11,645 nucleotides of DNA from Euperipatoides rowelli (Eukaryota > Onychophora > Udeonychophora > Euonychophora > Peripatopsidae): the NCBI GenBank assembly GCA_003024985.2, contig PXIH01S0020612.1. One strand, written 5' to 3'. How positions within the stretch are numbered: the stretch's first letter is position 1; each line of letters begins with the position of its first letter. This document shows, piece after piece, positions 1 to 8,999 of the stretch. The notes below the pieces were generated by a model. That model had not been told where the DNA came from and did no database searches. It was given only the letters and a program-made list of their open reading frames with translations. The translations under genes and the position numbers were made by a program.

Positions 1-25
1 GTTTTTACTGATAGCCTGAGGCATC

Positions 26-58
26 TACCGCAACAGAAACCTAGAATCTGTTGCGGTA
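26..58. repeat. Short perfect hairpin
   Basis: Two 12-bp arms (26-37 and 47-58) are perfect reverse complements around a 9-nt loop. The left arm reads taccgcaacaga. No coding context is visible. It lies just before a second palindrome (70-89) that shares the tctgtt/aacaga core, so both may be remnants of one foldback element cut by the window edge. Confidence 0.75.
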
Positions 59-69
59 TAGGATTTGGT

Positions 70-89
70 ATTCTGTTCTGGAACAGAAT
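70..89. repeat. Short palindrome, 9-bp arms
   Basis: Arms 70-78 (attctgttc) and 81-89 (gaacagaat) pair perfectly around a 2-nt centre. The arm core matches the arm of the hairpin at 26-58. Function unknown. Confidence 0.7.
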
Positions 90-170
90 TTGGTTGTTTG
101 TTTACATTGGACAATACTCACATCACATTCCGGGACGTGTTACGGAAAAGTCACCAGTGTAAATGTGGCT

Positions 171-249
171 TAGATAGATAGACAGAAAGACAGGTAGATA
201 GAGAAAGACAGATAAATGGATGGTTGGGTGGCTGGATGGATAGATAGGA
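171..249. repeat. GATA/GACA/GGAT microsatellite
   Basis: Degenerate tetranucleotide array. It begins with GATA units, passes through GACA and GAAA variants, then GGAT/GGTT units, and ends with GATA again near 249. This is compound simple-sequence DNA of the usual animal type, with no protein signal. Confidence 0.9.
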
Positions 250-420
250 CTTAATTACCAAAGTAATGGAAGGGAACAGCATTCCCTTAAAATTTAAAAA
301 GAAATTTGAAATGTTTATGAATAAAAATTAAATATAACTAAGGAAATTTTTACTTTAGTATAAATTATAACTAACTTATTAATCAAACCTATTGTACAAT
401 TTAAAAAATCATACAATTAA

Positions 421-979
421 CCCTCCTGGGTTCCTCACATTTTAGTCATACATGTTACCTTTGGGGTCACATAAGACCCCAAAGTTATTTATGCTCTCCA
501 TAACTTAGATACTTTGATAATTCAAATGTATTTACTTGAATATTATTTTGCAATCTTATTTATCTGTGACTTAACTTTGTACAAACATATGTATACATAT
601 TTAATGTTTTATATACCAAGTATAACAAGTGTCTTTATTGTGTATGTTACAAAAAGGAATAAAGTAAGAAATATTTATTTTTATTTTTATACTGAATTTA
701 AACTTTGTAGTTGCATAAAATGAAATTACTACAACTAAAAAAATTTACTTTTAACTAGAACATACCTGGAATAAGTGTGTTTTAATTGATGTGGAGTTGT
801 CAGTGACCCCAGGGTCTTGAATTACAACACAAATTTAACTCCAAAATAAAAGTTACCAAACTATTCGATACATTAAAACTAAAGAATAAAAGTCAAGAAG
901 GGCCGTCACATTTGAGTAATTAACAAAAATTTTGTAATGAATCAAAAAAATTTGGGGGTCACACAGGGACCTAGGAGGG
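421..979. mobile_element. Non-autonomous piggyBac-like element (MITE), TTAA target site
   Basis: The 559-bp segment is flanked on both sides by TTAA (417-420 and 980-983), the target duplication diagnostic of piggyBac-type transposases. Its left end starts ccctcctgggttcct. The reverse complement of its right end starts ccctcctaggtccct, which is 13 of 15 identical. Left-end sequence at 475-483 (gaccccaaa) also corresponds to right-end sequence in inverted orientation, so the inverted repeat is probably longer with an insertion in the left copy. GGGGTCAC occurs three times inside, at 463-470, 803-810 (inverted) and 955-962, like subterminal transposase-binding repeats. The interior is AT-rich. 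The only open frame (514-723) is a low-complexity Tyr/Phe-rich string, not a transposase, so movement would need a transposase supplied from elsewhere. The family assignment is inferred from TTAA and CCC-starting ends. Confidence 0.8.
459..484. repeat. Subterminal hairpin in the MITE left end
   Basis: Perfect 10-bp arms, ctttggggtc (459-468) and gaccccaaag (475-484), surround the 6-nt loop acataa. It sits 38 bp inside the left terminus. The left arm contains most of the GGGGTCAC word that recurs near the right end, so it may be part of a transposase-recognition structure. Confidence 0.75.
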
Positions 980-983
980 TTAA

Positions 984-1307
984 AAGTGTTTTTTGATAAT
1001 TTTCAAATGTTCAAAGTATTATAGCGTATAAATTTGAAAATAGTCAGACAGTGACACTAGTATGGAATCGTTGTGTAAGTTCATCTAACACCGGCTATAC
1101 ACATTTTATTCTAGACATATGATTTAGGTTTACCCAGTATAATAAGAAATATATAAATAGATATAAATAAGTGAATGTTAGTTCTTTGTTGTTTATACGC
1201 AATATCTGATTTGTACAAGTTATTCTTTTGATTATACTGTTCCATACTTACGGAGATATATTAATCAACTAAGCTAATCTATCTGTGCTGGATTTTAATT
1301 ACAGAAA
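984..1307. other. Gene-free AT-rich spacer
   Basis: I see no conserved protein motif, RNA gene or repeat here on either strand, only AT-rich DNA between the MITE and the long hairpin. Confidence 0.6.
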
Positions 1308-1398
1308 ATGTATTGAAAAATACAACTGTTATACCAGTAGATAATATACTGAAGTGTATTGATGTTATCTACTGGTATAACACTTGTATTTTTTACAT
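1308..1398. repeat. Long near-perfect hairpin: candidate pre-miRNA or tiny foldback element
   Basis: Arms 1316-1344 and 1365-1393 are 29 nt each and pair at 28 positions. The only mismatch is at 1326/1383. The loop is 20 nt (1345-1364). A further 5-bp pairing (1308-1312 with 1394-1398) extends the stem after a 3-nt bulge. Total size and geometry resemble an animal microRNA precursor, with an arm core ttataccagtagataa. A single, almost mismatch-free stem is, however, also typical of very small palindromic MITEs. I do not recognise the arm as a known microRNA. The structure is seen directly in the sequence; any RNA function is inference. Confidence 0.75.
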
Positions 1399-1834
1399 GG
1401 TTAGGTTAAATTAGGCTGTTTTCCTTACTTACTTGGCTTTAAATTAAGCACTAATATANTGTAGGCCTATATGTTTATATACACAAACATACACAGTATT
1501 CAGTATTATAGTTACTGTATATAAAACAACATTTGATTACTTTTAACTATTTGAAACTGATCCTAAATATAAAGTCTAATAGAGTTCTAAATCATGATTT
1601 TATATTATATCTGACTAAACAGAACATTCCCTCTAAGTCCATTAAAATAAATAAATCAATTTGTTTTAAAGACTTTAAAATAATATAATAATCCTCTATC
1701 TATAAAGCATAAAAGATGTTCAAATTTAGGCTATTATATCAAATCAATTTTCAGTTCGAGTATAATATTTTTTTTTTTTTAAACAAATTTTTTTTTTTTT
1801 TTTAGTTGAATATTTTAGGAAAAGCACAATACAT
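1399..1834. other. AT-rich spacer with two long T runs
   Basis: No gene is visible. The stretch holds a TTAGG-like patch near 1400-1418, a palindromic TAGGCCTA at 1462-1469, one ambiguous base near 1459, and T runs of 13 (1768-1780) and 16 (1788-1803). Confidence 0.6.
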
Positions 1835-1859
1835 ATTCTATTGTAAATTACAATAGAAT
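1835..1859. repeat. Perfect 12-bp palindrome
   Basis: Arms attctattgtaa (1835-1846) and ttacaatagaat (1848-1859) pair perfectly around a single central base. AT-rich and of unknown role. Confidence 0.75.
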
Positions 1860-2240
1860 GGCAAACAAATATCCTTTAAACATGTATGACCTGGAGGTTA
1901 ATTTCAGCTTTTTGCATAAAAGTGTTAATACAATTTTCAAAATACACATAATAATAAAGGAAAATGCGATTCCCAATGCTAACATTATAAAGGTTTTTGC
2001 TGCATTTTTGTTCTAGAATAATGGATTTAAAATTAGGTCAAAAAAAAGTCTGAAGTGTTCTTTATTTACATAGCAGTTTGACATTCTCAGTTTAATAATT
2101 ATTCATATTTAAACAAAAATTCAAACAATATTATTTCTTATAACATTCAAAATAACCAGAAACATTATACTGAAAATTGTTATTACTAGTATAGTGTATA
2201 CAGTATGTGCTTATAATTCTTTAGTTTTAAGTAATTTATA
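1860..2240. other. Gene-free AT-rich spacer
   Basis: No supported gene, RNA or repeat. The sequence is AT-rich with short A runs only. Confidence 0.55.
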
Positions 2241-2263
2241 GAGAGAGGGGGAGGGGGGGGGGG
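2241..2263. repeat. Purine/G-rich tract
   Basis: An all-purine run of GA units turns into long G runs, with 11 consecutive G at 2253-2263. It stands out sharply in AT-rich surroundings. It could form quadruplex-type structure, or be an expansion or sequencing-prone homopolymer. Confidence 0.85.
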
Positions 2264-3390
2264 TTATGTTTGCCACTACAAGTATATGGATTTCATAAAG
2301 TGGTTTATGAATGCCTATTTCAAATTCATTGTTTTATGTGTATTTTTGTAAAAAAAAAAAAAATGCTTGTTTAATTAATCAATTTGTTATATTCGGTCAA
2401 AAAATGCATCAAAATTGTACTTTTATATCAATAGTTATTTAACTACCATATGACATCACATCTATGTTTTTGCTAGAAAAATCTTGTGTGAATTACACTA
2501 AGTGATTGACAAGTCGTTTTGTGCATGATCAAACCTTCTCAGACCAATCAGATTGTAGATCAATGGTATAGAAGACTGATTTTTTTTATTTGTAGTCAGT
2601 GGTTTTAATAAAAACAACTCAAAACAAACACAAGTAGGCTGAAAATAAAACTAACAGTTTTAATGTTTTATTTGCATTAAAAAATATAATCTCTAAGAAT
2701 GTTTAAGAAATCTTAATATAATTATTTAAAAAAAAAAAAAAAACTTTGGAAACAATAGTTAACAATTTGTTCTCATCAGGTTAATAACGAACAAAAGCCT
2801 ACAGGAATGTATACACAAGGGCTGCGTATGTTAATTTTCTCTGAGGTAAGCTCGGAGAATGACCATTAAGTCATGGAGAACAAACCAAGAACATCCGAGT
2901 TCGAGATAATTAACATCCACTTACGTCCATTACAGTACGTGTGCATTTTAGGCACTGAGGCTGTTATTTTTTTTTTAAAAAAAAAACCCAATAAACTTTA
3001 TTCATTTAATGCTAATTGTCCATTGTCTTTCTTCTTTCTGACATTTGCTTTGCTTTGTGTTTTGTGAGAGATCAATCAAAAAATAAATAATACAAATACC
3101 ATACACAATCAAATTGTCAATTTACATATAGTAAAAACACAGTATAATGATCTCTTATAATCAATTTAAATAAATTATATTCACTTTAACCAACTAATTT
3201 ATAACAATATTTGAAAATGTGGATCTCAATTAAAAGAATTAAACAATTAAAAGAACATTTTTAATTGTAAATAGTTTAACGAGCTCCAAGAAACTGTAGC
3301 CTACATGTCACGGAGAAGTTACAGAATATAAACAGAGTCCAAGATTATTAAAATATGTTAACTGAGAAATAAAAGATGAAGACAAAAGGA

Positions 3391-3391
<1 letters not shown>
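2264..3391. other. Gene-free stretch with one less AT-rich patch
   Basis: No family-level protein match on either strand. The patch at about 2760-2960 has more balanced composition than its flanks. It contains a splice-donor-like gaggtaagc near 2844-2852 and a 64-codon open frame starting at 2873. That frame ends in Lys and Phe runs encoded by the A and T homopolymers near 2966-2987, and nothing in it resembles a known domain. I leave it uncalled. Confidence 0.5.

Positions 3392-3440
<49 letters not shown>
3392..3440. repeat. (AAT)16 microsatellite
   Basis: Sixteen uninterrupted AAT units with one extra base. An ambiguous base follows at 3451. Confidence 0.97.
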
Positions 3441-3441
<1 letters not shown>

Positions 3442-4003
3442 AACAGCATGNTTCACTTCATTCCCAAGAATTATCTCAAAATTTTATGGATTTCATATTG
3501 ATGCAAAGAAAGTAACTTTTTTTCTCTGTTTTTTTTTTTTTTATCAAAACTTTAAGTAATAACACCTTTGCTGACTAATCAGTCTATTTCTGTCATTGTC
3601 CCTAAGGATTTTTTTAATGCTTAGACTAAATGGTTTCTTTAACCTAAAATCCAATTTCACAGATTATGAACAACTAGAATTATCTTTAACTTCTTTCTCT
3701 TTGTATGGAAAATTATAAAATCAACAATTTTTAAATTTTAGACTTATTTGTGGTTATAAACATTATTATTTAGGGAGTGTGGTGAAAGATTTGGAGTAGA
3801 CAGGAGTTGGATGTCTAATTGCTATAATATGTCTTTAAAGTATGACATTAAACATTGTATATTCTATATAGTGTGTGGTAGCTTATACAAAATTGTAGGC
3901 TAGATCAACTTTTTTTTTAAAAAAAAAAAAGGAAAACAGAGGTAAACAGACAGACAGAACCCTAATAAAATTATACTGGAAGGGGAAAATAAGATTTAAT
4001 TTC
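3441..4003. other. Gene-free AT-rich spacer
   Basis: No gene or RNA seen. It holds T-rich runs near 3529-3542, an adjacent T-run/A-run near 3911-3930 and TAGGCTA at 3896-3902. Confidence 0.55.
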
Positions 4004-4033
4004 AGTTTATTTCATAATAAAATGAAATAAACT
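4004..4033. repeat. Perfect 12-bp-arm hairpin
   Basis: Arms agtttatttcat (4004-4015) and atgaaataaact (4022-4033) pair perfectly around a 6-nt loop aataaa. Isolated in AT-rich DNA; role unknown. Confidence 0.75.
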
Positions 4034-5590
4034 TCCAATCTATTAAAGTTTACATTATTTCATTATTCTATTCATCCATAGATACATCATCACATCAGAA
4101 TATTAGCTTCCTTTTTTCACAATTGGCATATGGTTAAGGTGGTCTTAATACAAATAATTTTTATCAATTAAGCCATTATTTTCTGAATAAAATAAAACAA
4201 ATCAATTTTTATGAATATAAAGTATATCATCTAAACATTGTTTGCAGATTGTGTGAATGCATTACAATTGTGCAAACTAAAGACAACAAATTTTGTATTC
4301 CCTTCCGTTTATATGAAATTCAGTTGAAATTATATTTCTATTTTTATTAATTAAAAAATATCCATGTAGATAGTTTTTGATTCATTTCTTTTTTTTTGTT
4401 AGATCAGTCAAGGCAATATGACATTGAAAATAAGGAAATCAGTTTAATGTGTAGGCTATCGATAGGCTACATATTCTTCACAGTTGTGCTAGAACATTTT
4501 AATACTGAGTATAAGTTTAGAGACTGAAATGATTTAGTAATTTTATACTGTGTAGGCTACACTTAGCTAAGCCCAACTTCACAGTAGACTATGAACTTCC
4601 ACTCAGCTAATGGTCTAATCATTTTCTAACTCTAGATATGCCTTCAGATGAGGGCTGCTTATTCATTAAACACTCTCCCATTCCCTAAATATGTTGAACT
4701 TTTGCTACAATATTAAAAAAGAGTTCATTTTTAAGTTTATGGTTACACACATTTGTTCAGTGATTTACTGTGTATAAAAATAAAGAAATGGATAGAGACA
4801 AATAGAAAAAAATAATTTATAAACATGAGACAAACATAATTATTCTCTCTTTTCCTCATTATAAGCAAAATTTTGTTCATTTCAGAGCTGTTCAAGCACA
4901 CTATGAGGAGAAAAATAGCAATACACACCAATTTCTTATTCTTAATATAAACACAATTTTGTGTTCACACTTTAAGCTTAAAAATTATTTTCACTGTTCT
5001 TATAAATTTATTCAAGTAGGATGTTGAGTTAAATCAATATCCAAATAATTTTACTCATACTTAATTCCAAGCTTAAGAAGTAAGATTTATGACAAAATTG
5101 GCACAAATTGGTTCAATAGTTTATTTGCAATGATACAGTACTNAACCCAACATTGAGCTCTTGACAATTAAAAGGAATTTCAATGTATAGTTAATGCTGA
5201 ACAATGAAATAGCTGATGGTTATTACAGGAGTTTGAAATACAGGAGGATATACCTTAGTTTTATTAATCTGGCATTAAACATAGTTCAATAATTCCAATA
5301 CCTATGGCTTTTCCTAAAATGTAGAGTTCAGATCAAATGAAGACCTTGAAATACAGGAAATTATGTTTAATGAAGTTTGAATATTTCTGGTTGGTTGCAA
5401 ATTCAGCTGTTTAACCAATGTTAAAAAGAAAAAAAAAATTGTTTCCAGCTTTTTCAGGAGACAAACAAATAGAAAGGTAAATCATGTTCGTGCTGACAAA
5501 TTAAAGTTACCTATAACATATATTTTAATTTTCTAAGTATCATAATACCAAAAAATTTAGTTCCTTATGCTGCTTTGTGAAGAAGGTAAG
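4034..5590. other. Gene-free AT-rich spacer with TAGGCTA cluster
   Basis: No coding signal found. The only open frame of note (4743-4931, minus) encodes a low-complexity hydrophobic string typical of AT-rich noise. Within 4451-4470 two TAGGCTA copies flank a TATCGATA palindrome, and a third copy lies at 4553-4559. There is an ambiguous base near 5143. Confidence 0.55.
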
Positions 5591-6120
5591 GGACCATTTT
5601 TTTCCTATATGTGTTGGGATATTGAAATGCTTTGGTGCACTTTCAAAATGGTGTCATTTTAAAATTGCATTATTTCAAAATTGTGGCCACTTTTATGTCA
5701 TAATAGATATTTGCTTATATCTCAGTTAATTTTTATCCAATTTTAATTTTTTTTTAATGTTACTATTTTTATATACAGTATATGAGATGGTATTTGGATA
5801 AAATTTAAAAAAATTTAAAATATAATGACTTTTTGTCCCCTTGTATAGTATCTTGGTTCATTTTGTTCCAATCTAAATGATATTTTGTTAAATGTCAGCT
5901 TATTTTTGTGTTCTTTAATTTTAACTATTAGCATTTATATCTAAGTGATTTTTAATTATTTAATTAATAATAGAACAATAACAAATAGTTCCTATTTTGT
6001 CACTGATTAGGCAGGTAGACAAGGTAACAAACAGTGAAGACAATCAAATTGATCAAAATAATCTCCTTGCATGCCTCTGATATCTTATTTGTTTAAATCA
6101 AAAAATATTTTTTATTTATA
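5591..6120. repeat. Probable diverged interspersed repeat (copy A) plus AT-rich DNA
   Basis: The segment 5595-5615 matches 6527-6547 at 20 of 21 positions (catttttttcctatat then tgtt). In both places it is followed by words of the type aaaATGG(t/c)...CATttt. This points to two eroded copies of the same dispersed sequence in the same orientation. Beyond about 5850 I see only AT-rich DNA. No protein is encoded. Confidence 0.45.
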
Positions 6121-6416
6121 ACTAGCAGAAAGACCCTGACATTACCTTTCGGGGCAAAGTAGAGAAGTGTGACCCTGTTTAATGATAGCCTATATTTTCC
6201 ACTGGGTTCTAGGGAGTAATTAAGCCAAATTTGATCCCAATCGCTCCAAGGATTTAGGAATTATCCATTTAGGAATTATCCCATGGGGGTGGTCCATAGG
6301 GTCAAGGGATAGTCACTCAGCTTAATTATAGCCTATGTTACCTGATGGGTCCTAAAGAGTAAGTATGCAAAATTTGGTGCAGTTTGGCCAAACGGCTGAG
6401 AATTAATTATATAGAG
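6121..6416 (+). repeat. Degenerate SINE- or LINE-3'-tail-like repeat with two related units
   Basis: This block is less AT-rich than its flanks. Two related units of about 85 bp, starting 143 bp apart (6179-6263 and 6322-6408), share ttaat-atagcctat, ctgatgggt/ctgggt-type words, gagtaa, aaattt and a terminal ggaatta/gaattaatta. The second unit's aaatttggtg...ggccaaacggctgagaatta resembles, from memory, the conserved 3' ends of RTE-type retrotransposons and insect SINEs, so I place its 3' end near 6410. I see no reverse transcriptase, no clear polymerase III boxes and no flanking duplication. The family call is therefore tentative. Confidence 0.45.
6252..6281. repeat. Perfect 15-bp tandem duplication
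   Basis: atttaggaattatcc occurs twice head to tail (6252-6266 and 6267-6281) at the end of the first unit of the surrounding repeat. It is a recent local duplication, since both copies are identical while the host repeat is eroded. Confidence 0.95.
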
Positions 6417-7099
6417 AACAGAGGGAATTGTTGAAAAAATTTGTTCCTCTAAAATTTCATGTTAATTTTAATCTGTTTGTGAGAAGTTGTTAAGTGTGAT
6501 AAGAAATTTAAAAATCAGCTTGTAATCATTTTTTTCCTATATTTGTTATGGCTGCTATTTTGAAAAAATGGCTGCCAGAAACAGTTTTTAGCTCTATGTA
6601 TTTAGCAGTTGGTTTTATTAAAAAAAATGTCTAACAAAAGTTGAAGAACGAAAAATTTTGAATAAAAAATGTCTCTACCAAATTTTAATTGCTGTAATCC
6701 TTCAACTGAAAATGGTGAGCAAAGTTTTTATACTTTTATGTAAAATTTGTACTAGGGCCGTAAATCAATTTTCAATTTGAGTAATATAAATTTTAAGAAA
6801 TTAGTTATTTATTTTGTATTGTAATGAAACTTAAATTTATTGTTATATGAACTTTTGTAAAAAATAAATATTTTAATTAAAAAAAAACAATAATATATCA
6901 TGTGCCTACTTGTAAATAAACATATTTATTGGTTTAGTTGTATGCTTACAAAACTTTTCTAATGATGGTTTAAATGAATTTAAGAAATTAAATGTTATAA
7001 TTATTGTTGTTAGCAAAAATTAAACTAATAATTTATATCATATAGTGCTGTCTACTAAACATTCCTCAACGTTACTTTCTTCACAGGGTTTATGTTGAT
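6417..7099. other. AT-rich spacer with eroded repeat copy B
   Basis: 6527-6600 is the second copy of the dispersed sequence seen at 5595, including two atggctgc words around 6548-6575. The rest, to 7099, holds no recognised gene. A short imperfect direct repeat (ggtttatgtt at 7087 and 7107) lies just beyond the 3' end of the minus-strand pseudogene and overlaps its boundary. Confidence 0.45.
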
Positions 7100-8000
7100 T
7101 CAGCCCGGTTTATGTTTATCAAAACACCCACAAATTACAGTGAAAATCATGTTAGTCTTTTTATTGCATGCTGCAGTTTTGCAACCTTTCTTGTTAAGCA
7201 TTTTACTAACATTAGTATAGTGTTAGTTGCATTTGAAAAGTTTCCCTTCATCTAGAATTGTCCAGTCAAATTTGGCTGGGGAGGTGAGTAGGAGTGTTCA
7301 ATGTGGAGTGAAGGAGTCATCTGATGACATAATGAGTATGCTTGATCATTGGCATCAGGGAATCAAGGGTAGGAGAAAGTTGCTTATGTTCATACTCTTT
7401 ATGTATGTGCATTTAGATACCACTGTAATGACCCAACTTCATTGTCTACCTTGCTTTTGAACAGTTGACAAACACATTGTTGAAGTAAACCTATGGTTTT
7501 AGTTGTAATTGGATCATAGATCTTATCTAAACTTGATAGTGCTTAAAGTATGGCACTATTGCACTCCATGAATACTTTAAAAAACAATTTTTAGTTTTTC
7601 CTGCAAACCTTCCAGTGATATCACACCCTGTGAAAACATGTCGAGCTAATATTGCCTCAGTTCTCTTCTCTCCCAGTTTTTCAACAATTAGAATGATTTT
7701 GGGCCTTCTTAAGTCTTTGCTTTTACAAGTTAGTAAATACATGGTTTTGGATAAATTTCTGTACAACTGTTAAGAAAATAAGCACATCAGTGTCAGGGGA
7801 GAACACCTCAGCTCAGCATTTAATAAAATGGTACTTGCATGAGGTAACATGAGATTGTCTGCTTCCTCATGACTATGTTCTGGAAGAGTAAGAGGTAGCC
7901 TATACCAGGGACAACCTCGTTGGACTATAGTCTGTTGTTGTCCGGAATATTTGTATTTGTATGTGTTACCTTTTTTAACCATATACAATGACGTTACCAT
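7100..8000 (-). pseudogene. Decayed C-terminal half of an uncharacterised HEEAD/TGCD-family gene
   Basis: Read on the minus strand, motifs follow the order I know for a large uncharacterised family common in cnidarians and arthropods: HEEAD (7857-7871), SPLTL (7788-7802, usually SPDTDV), HVFTGCDITGRFAGKTK (7590-7640), CVCQLF (7459-7476), LQWYL (7414-7428), LSPTLDSL (7356-7379), WTILDEGKL (7238-7264), and a Cys tail with GCKTAACN (7163-7186) and ICGCFD (7118-7135), ending at TGA 7100-7102. An in-frame TAA (7770-7772) and another (7223-7225) interrupt it. At least three frameshifts are needed: between 7590 and 7476, between 7414 and 7379, and between 7356 and 7264. By inference the acidic motifs correspond to those of FEN1/XPG-like nucleases, and the SPxTx site has lost both Asp. 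The N-terminal half is absent or unrecognisable beyond about 8000. It is a dead fragment; family membership is firm, function is not. Confidence 0.85.
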
Positions 8001-8999
8001 GATATTCTTTGATTCAAACCTTCCTTCTCTGCTGTTTCAAAACATTTTTTGAAATAGTCAGTTTTGTAATATGCATCCCGTGTGCAACTTTGTGATAGAG
8101 TACGGAGGATGGTATTATCTTTTTAAGTAGCTACTGGAGACTACAAAAAGTGGTGGTGGAGGCACATTAGCCATGACTGTCAAACATGGCGGCCATTCCA
8201 ATATGGCGTCCTAGGCAAATTTTCAGTCGACATTTTCTCAGCTATTTGTCAACCCATTTTAAAATTCTTTTTTTTTTTATAAAAGCTACTTTAAAATGCA
8301 AGGTTTTATATAGGTACGGTACAATATTTTTCGTAACTCTTTTAGAATTTTAGTTATAAGTGAAAAAACATTTTTTTTAAAGAAAAATGTGTTCTTTTTT
8401 CCACTGTATCTTGGAAATGTTTTAAAAGTATTAAATTTTGCTTATAAAATAAAATTAAGCATACTTTTTTTAGCTTCTTATTAATACATAATTAAATATA
8501 ACTAAGAAAACCACTCAGAGGTACATAGGCCTGAATCTAATCCTGCTCACACAATGACTATTATAGTGTAGTAGCTTGTCATATCACATTTAAACTTATA
8601 TACCCTCATTGTAATGATGATTCTAGTAATGTATCTATAAGGATAAAAAATTATTTATAGATCACGTCTTTGGAATTATGGTTTTATTGGCCACTGTTCT
8701 GTAAAATGACAACCTTTTTGGTCGATATTTGAATAGTATGATTCTGACTTAACATTTTACTGATTTTCACTTTTATTGCTCATTTTAATACCCAGTGATT
8801 TGCATATTGTTATGGCAGCATTAAGAGTGATTGTAATTTACATTGAACAGATTTGAGATTCAGAAATATGGGTTGAAAGTGGAATTTATTGTGTGACCAT
8901 TGCGATCATTAAAGGTACACATCTTTTCTTTACATGCCATATCAATACTCTTTCTTGAAAGTTTATTTGAATATGACAAATGTTTGGCAGATTAACTAG
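8001..8999. other. Spacer between two divergent pseudogenes, with ATGGC cluster
   Basis: No protein motif continues from either pseudogene here. At 8184-8212 there are closely spaced ATGGC words (catggcggccat and aatatggcg), CpG-bearing and YY1-site-like in form. They are followed by a T-rich stretch whose ctcag...cccattttaaaatt resembles 5720-5750, so this may be a third eroded copy of the dispersed repeat seen at 5595 and 6527. From about 8400 to 8999 I see only AT-rich DNA. Confidence 0.4.

Noticed and set aside
514-723. 69-codon plus-strand open frame
   Set aside because: It lies wholly inside the MITE, is low complexity and rich in Tyr, Phe and Ile, and resembles no transposase.
1399-1418. 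TTAGG-like telomeric words
   Set aside because: Only a few imperfect units; not a telomere array, and useful only as a weak hint of insect origin.
2541-2550. CCAAT-box-like accaatcaga as a promoter element
   Set aside because: Isolated short motif with no gene downstream.
2897-2907. B-box-like gagttcgagat suggesting a tRNA or tRNA-derived SINE
   Set aside because: No matching A box at the right distance and no cloverleaf could be drawn.
2873-3067. 64-codon open frame in a less AT-rich patch with a splice-donor-like site
   Set aside because: It runs through A and T homopolymers and shows no recognised motif. An exon is possible but unsupported.
4743-4931. 62-codon minus-strand open frame
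   Set aside because: Hydrophobic low-complexity translation of AT-rich DNA with no motif.
7227-7460. 77-codon plus-strand open frame
   Set aside because: It is antisense to the minus-strand pseudogene, which explains this DNA by conserved motifs in order.
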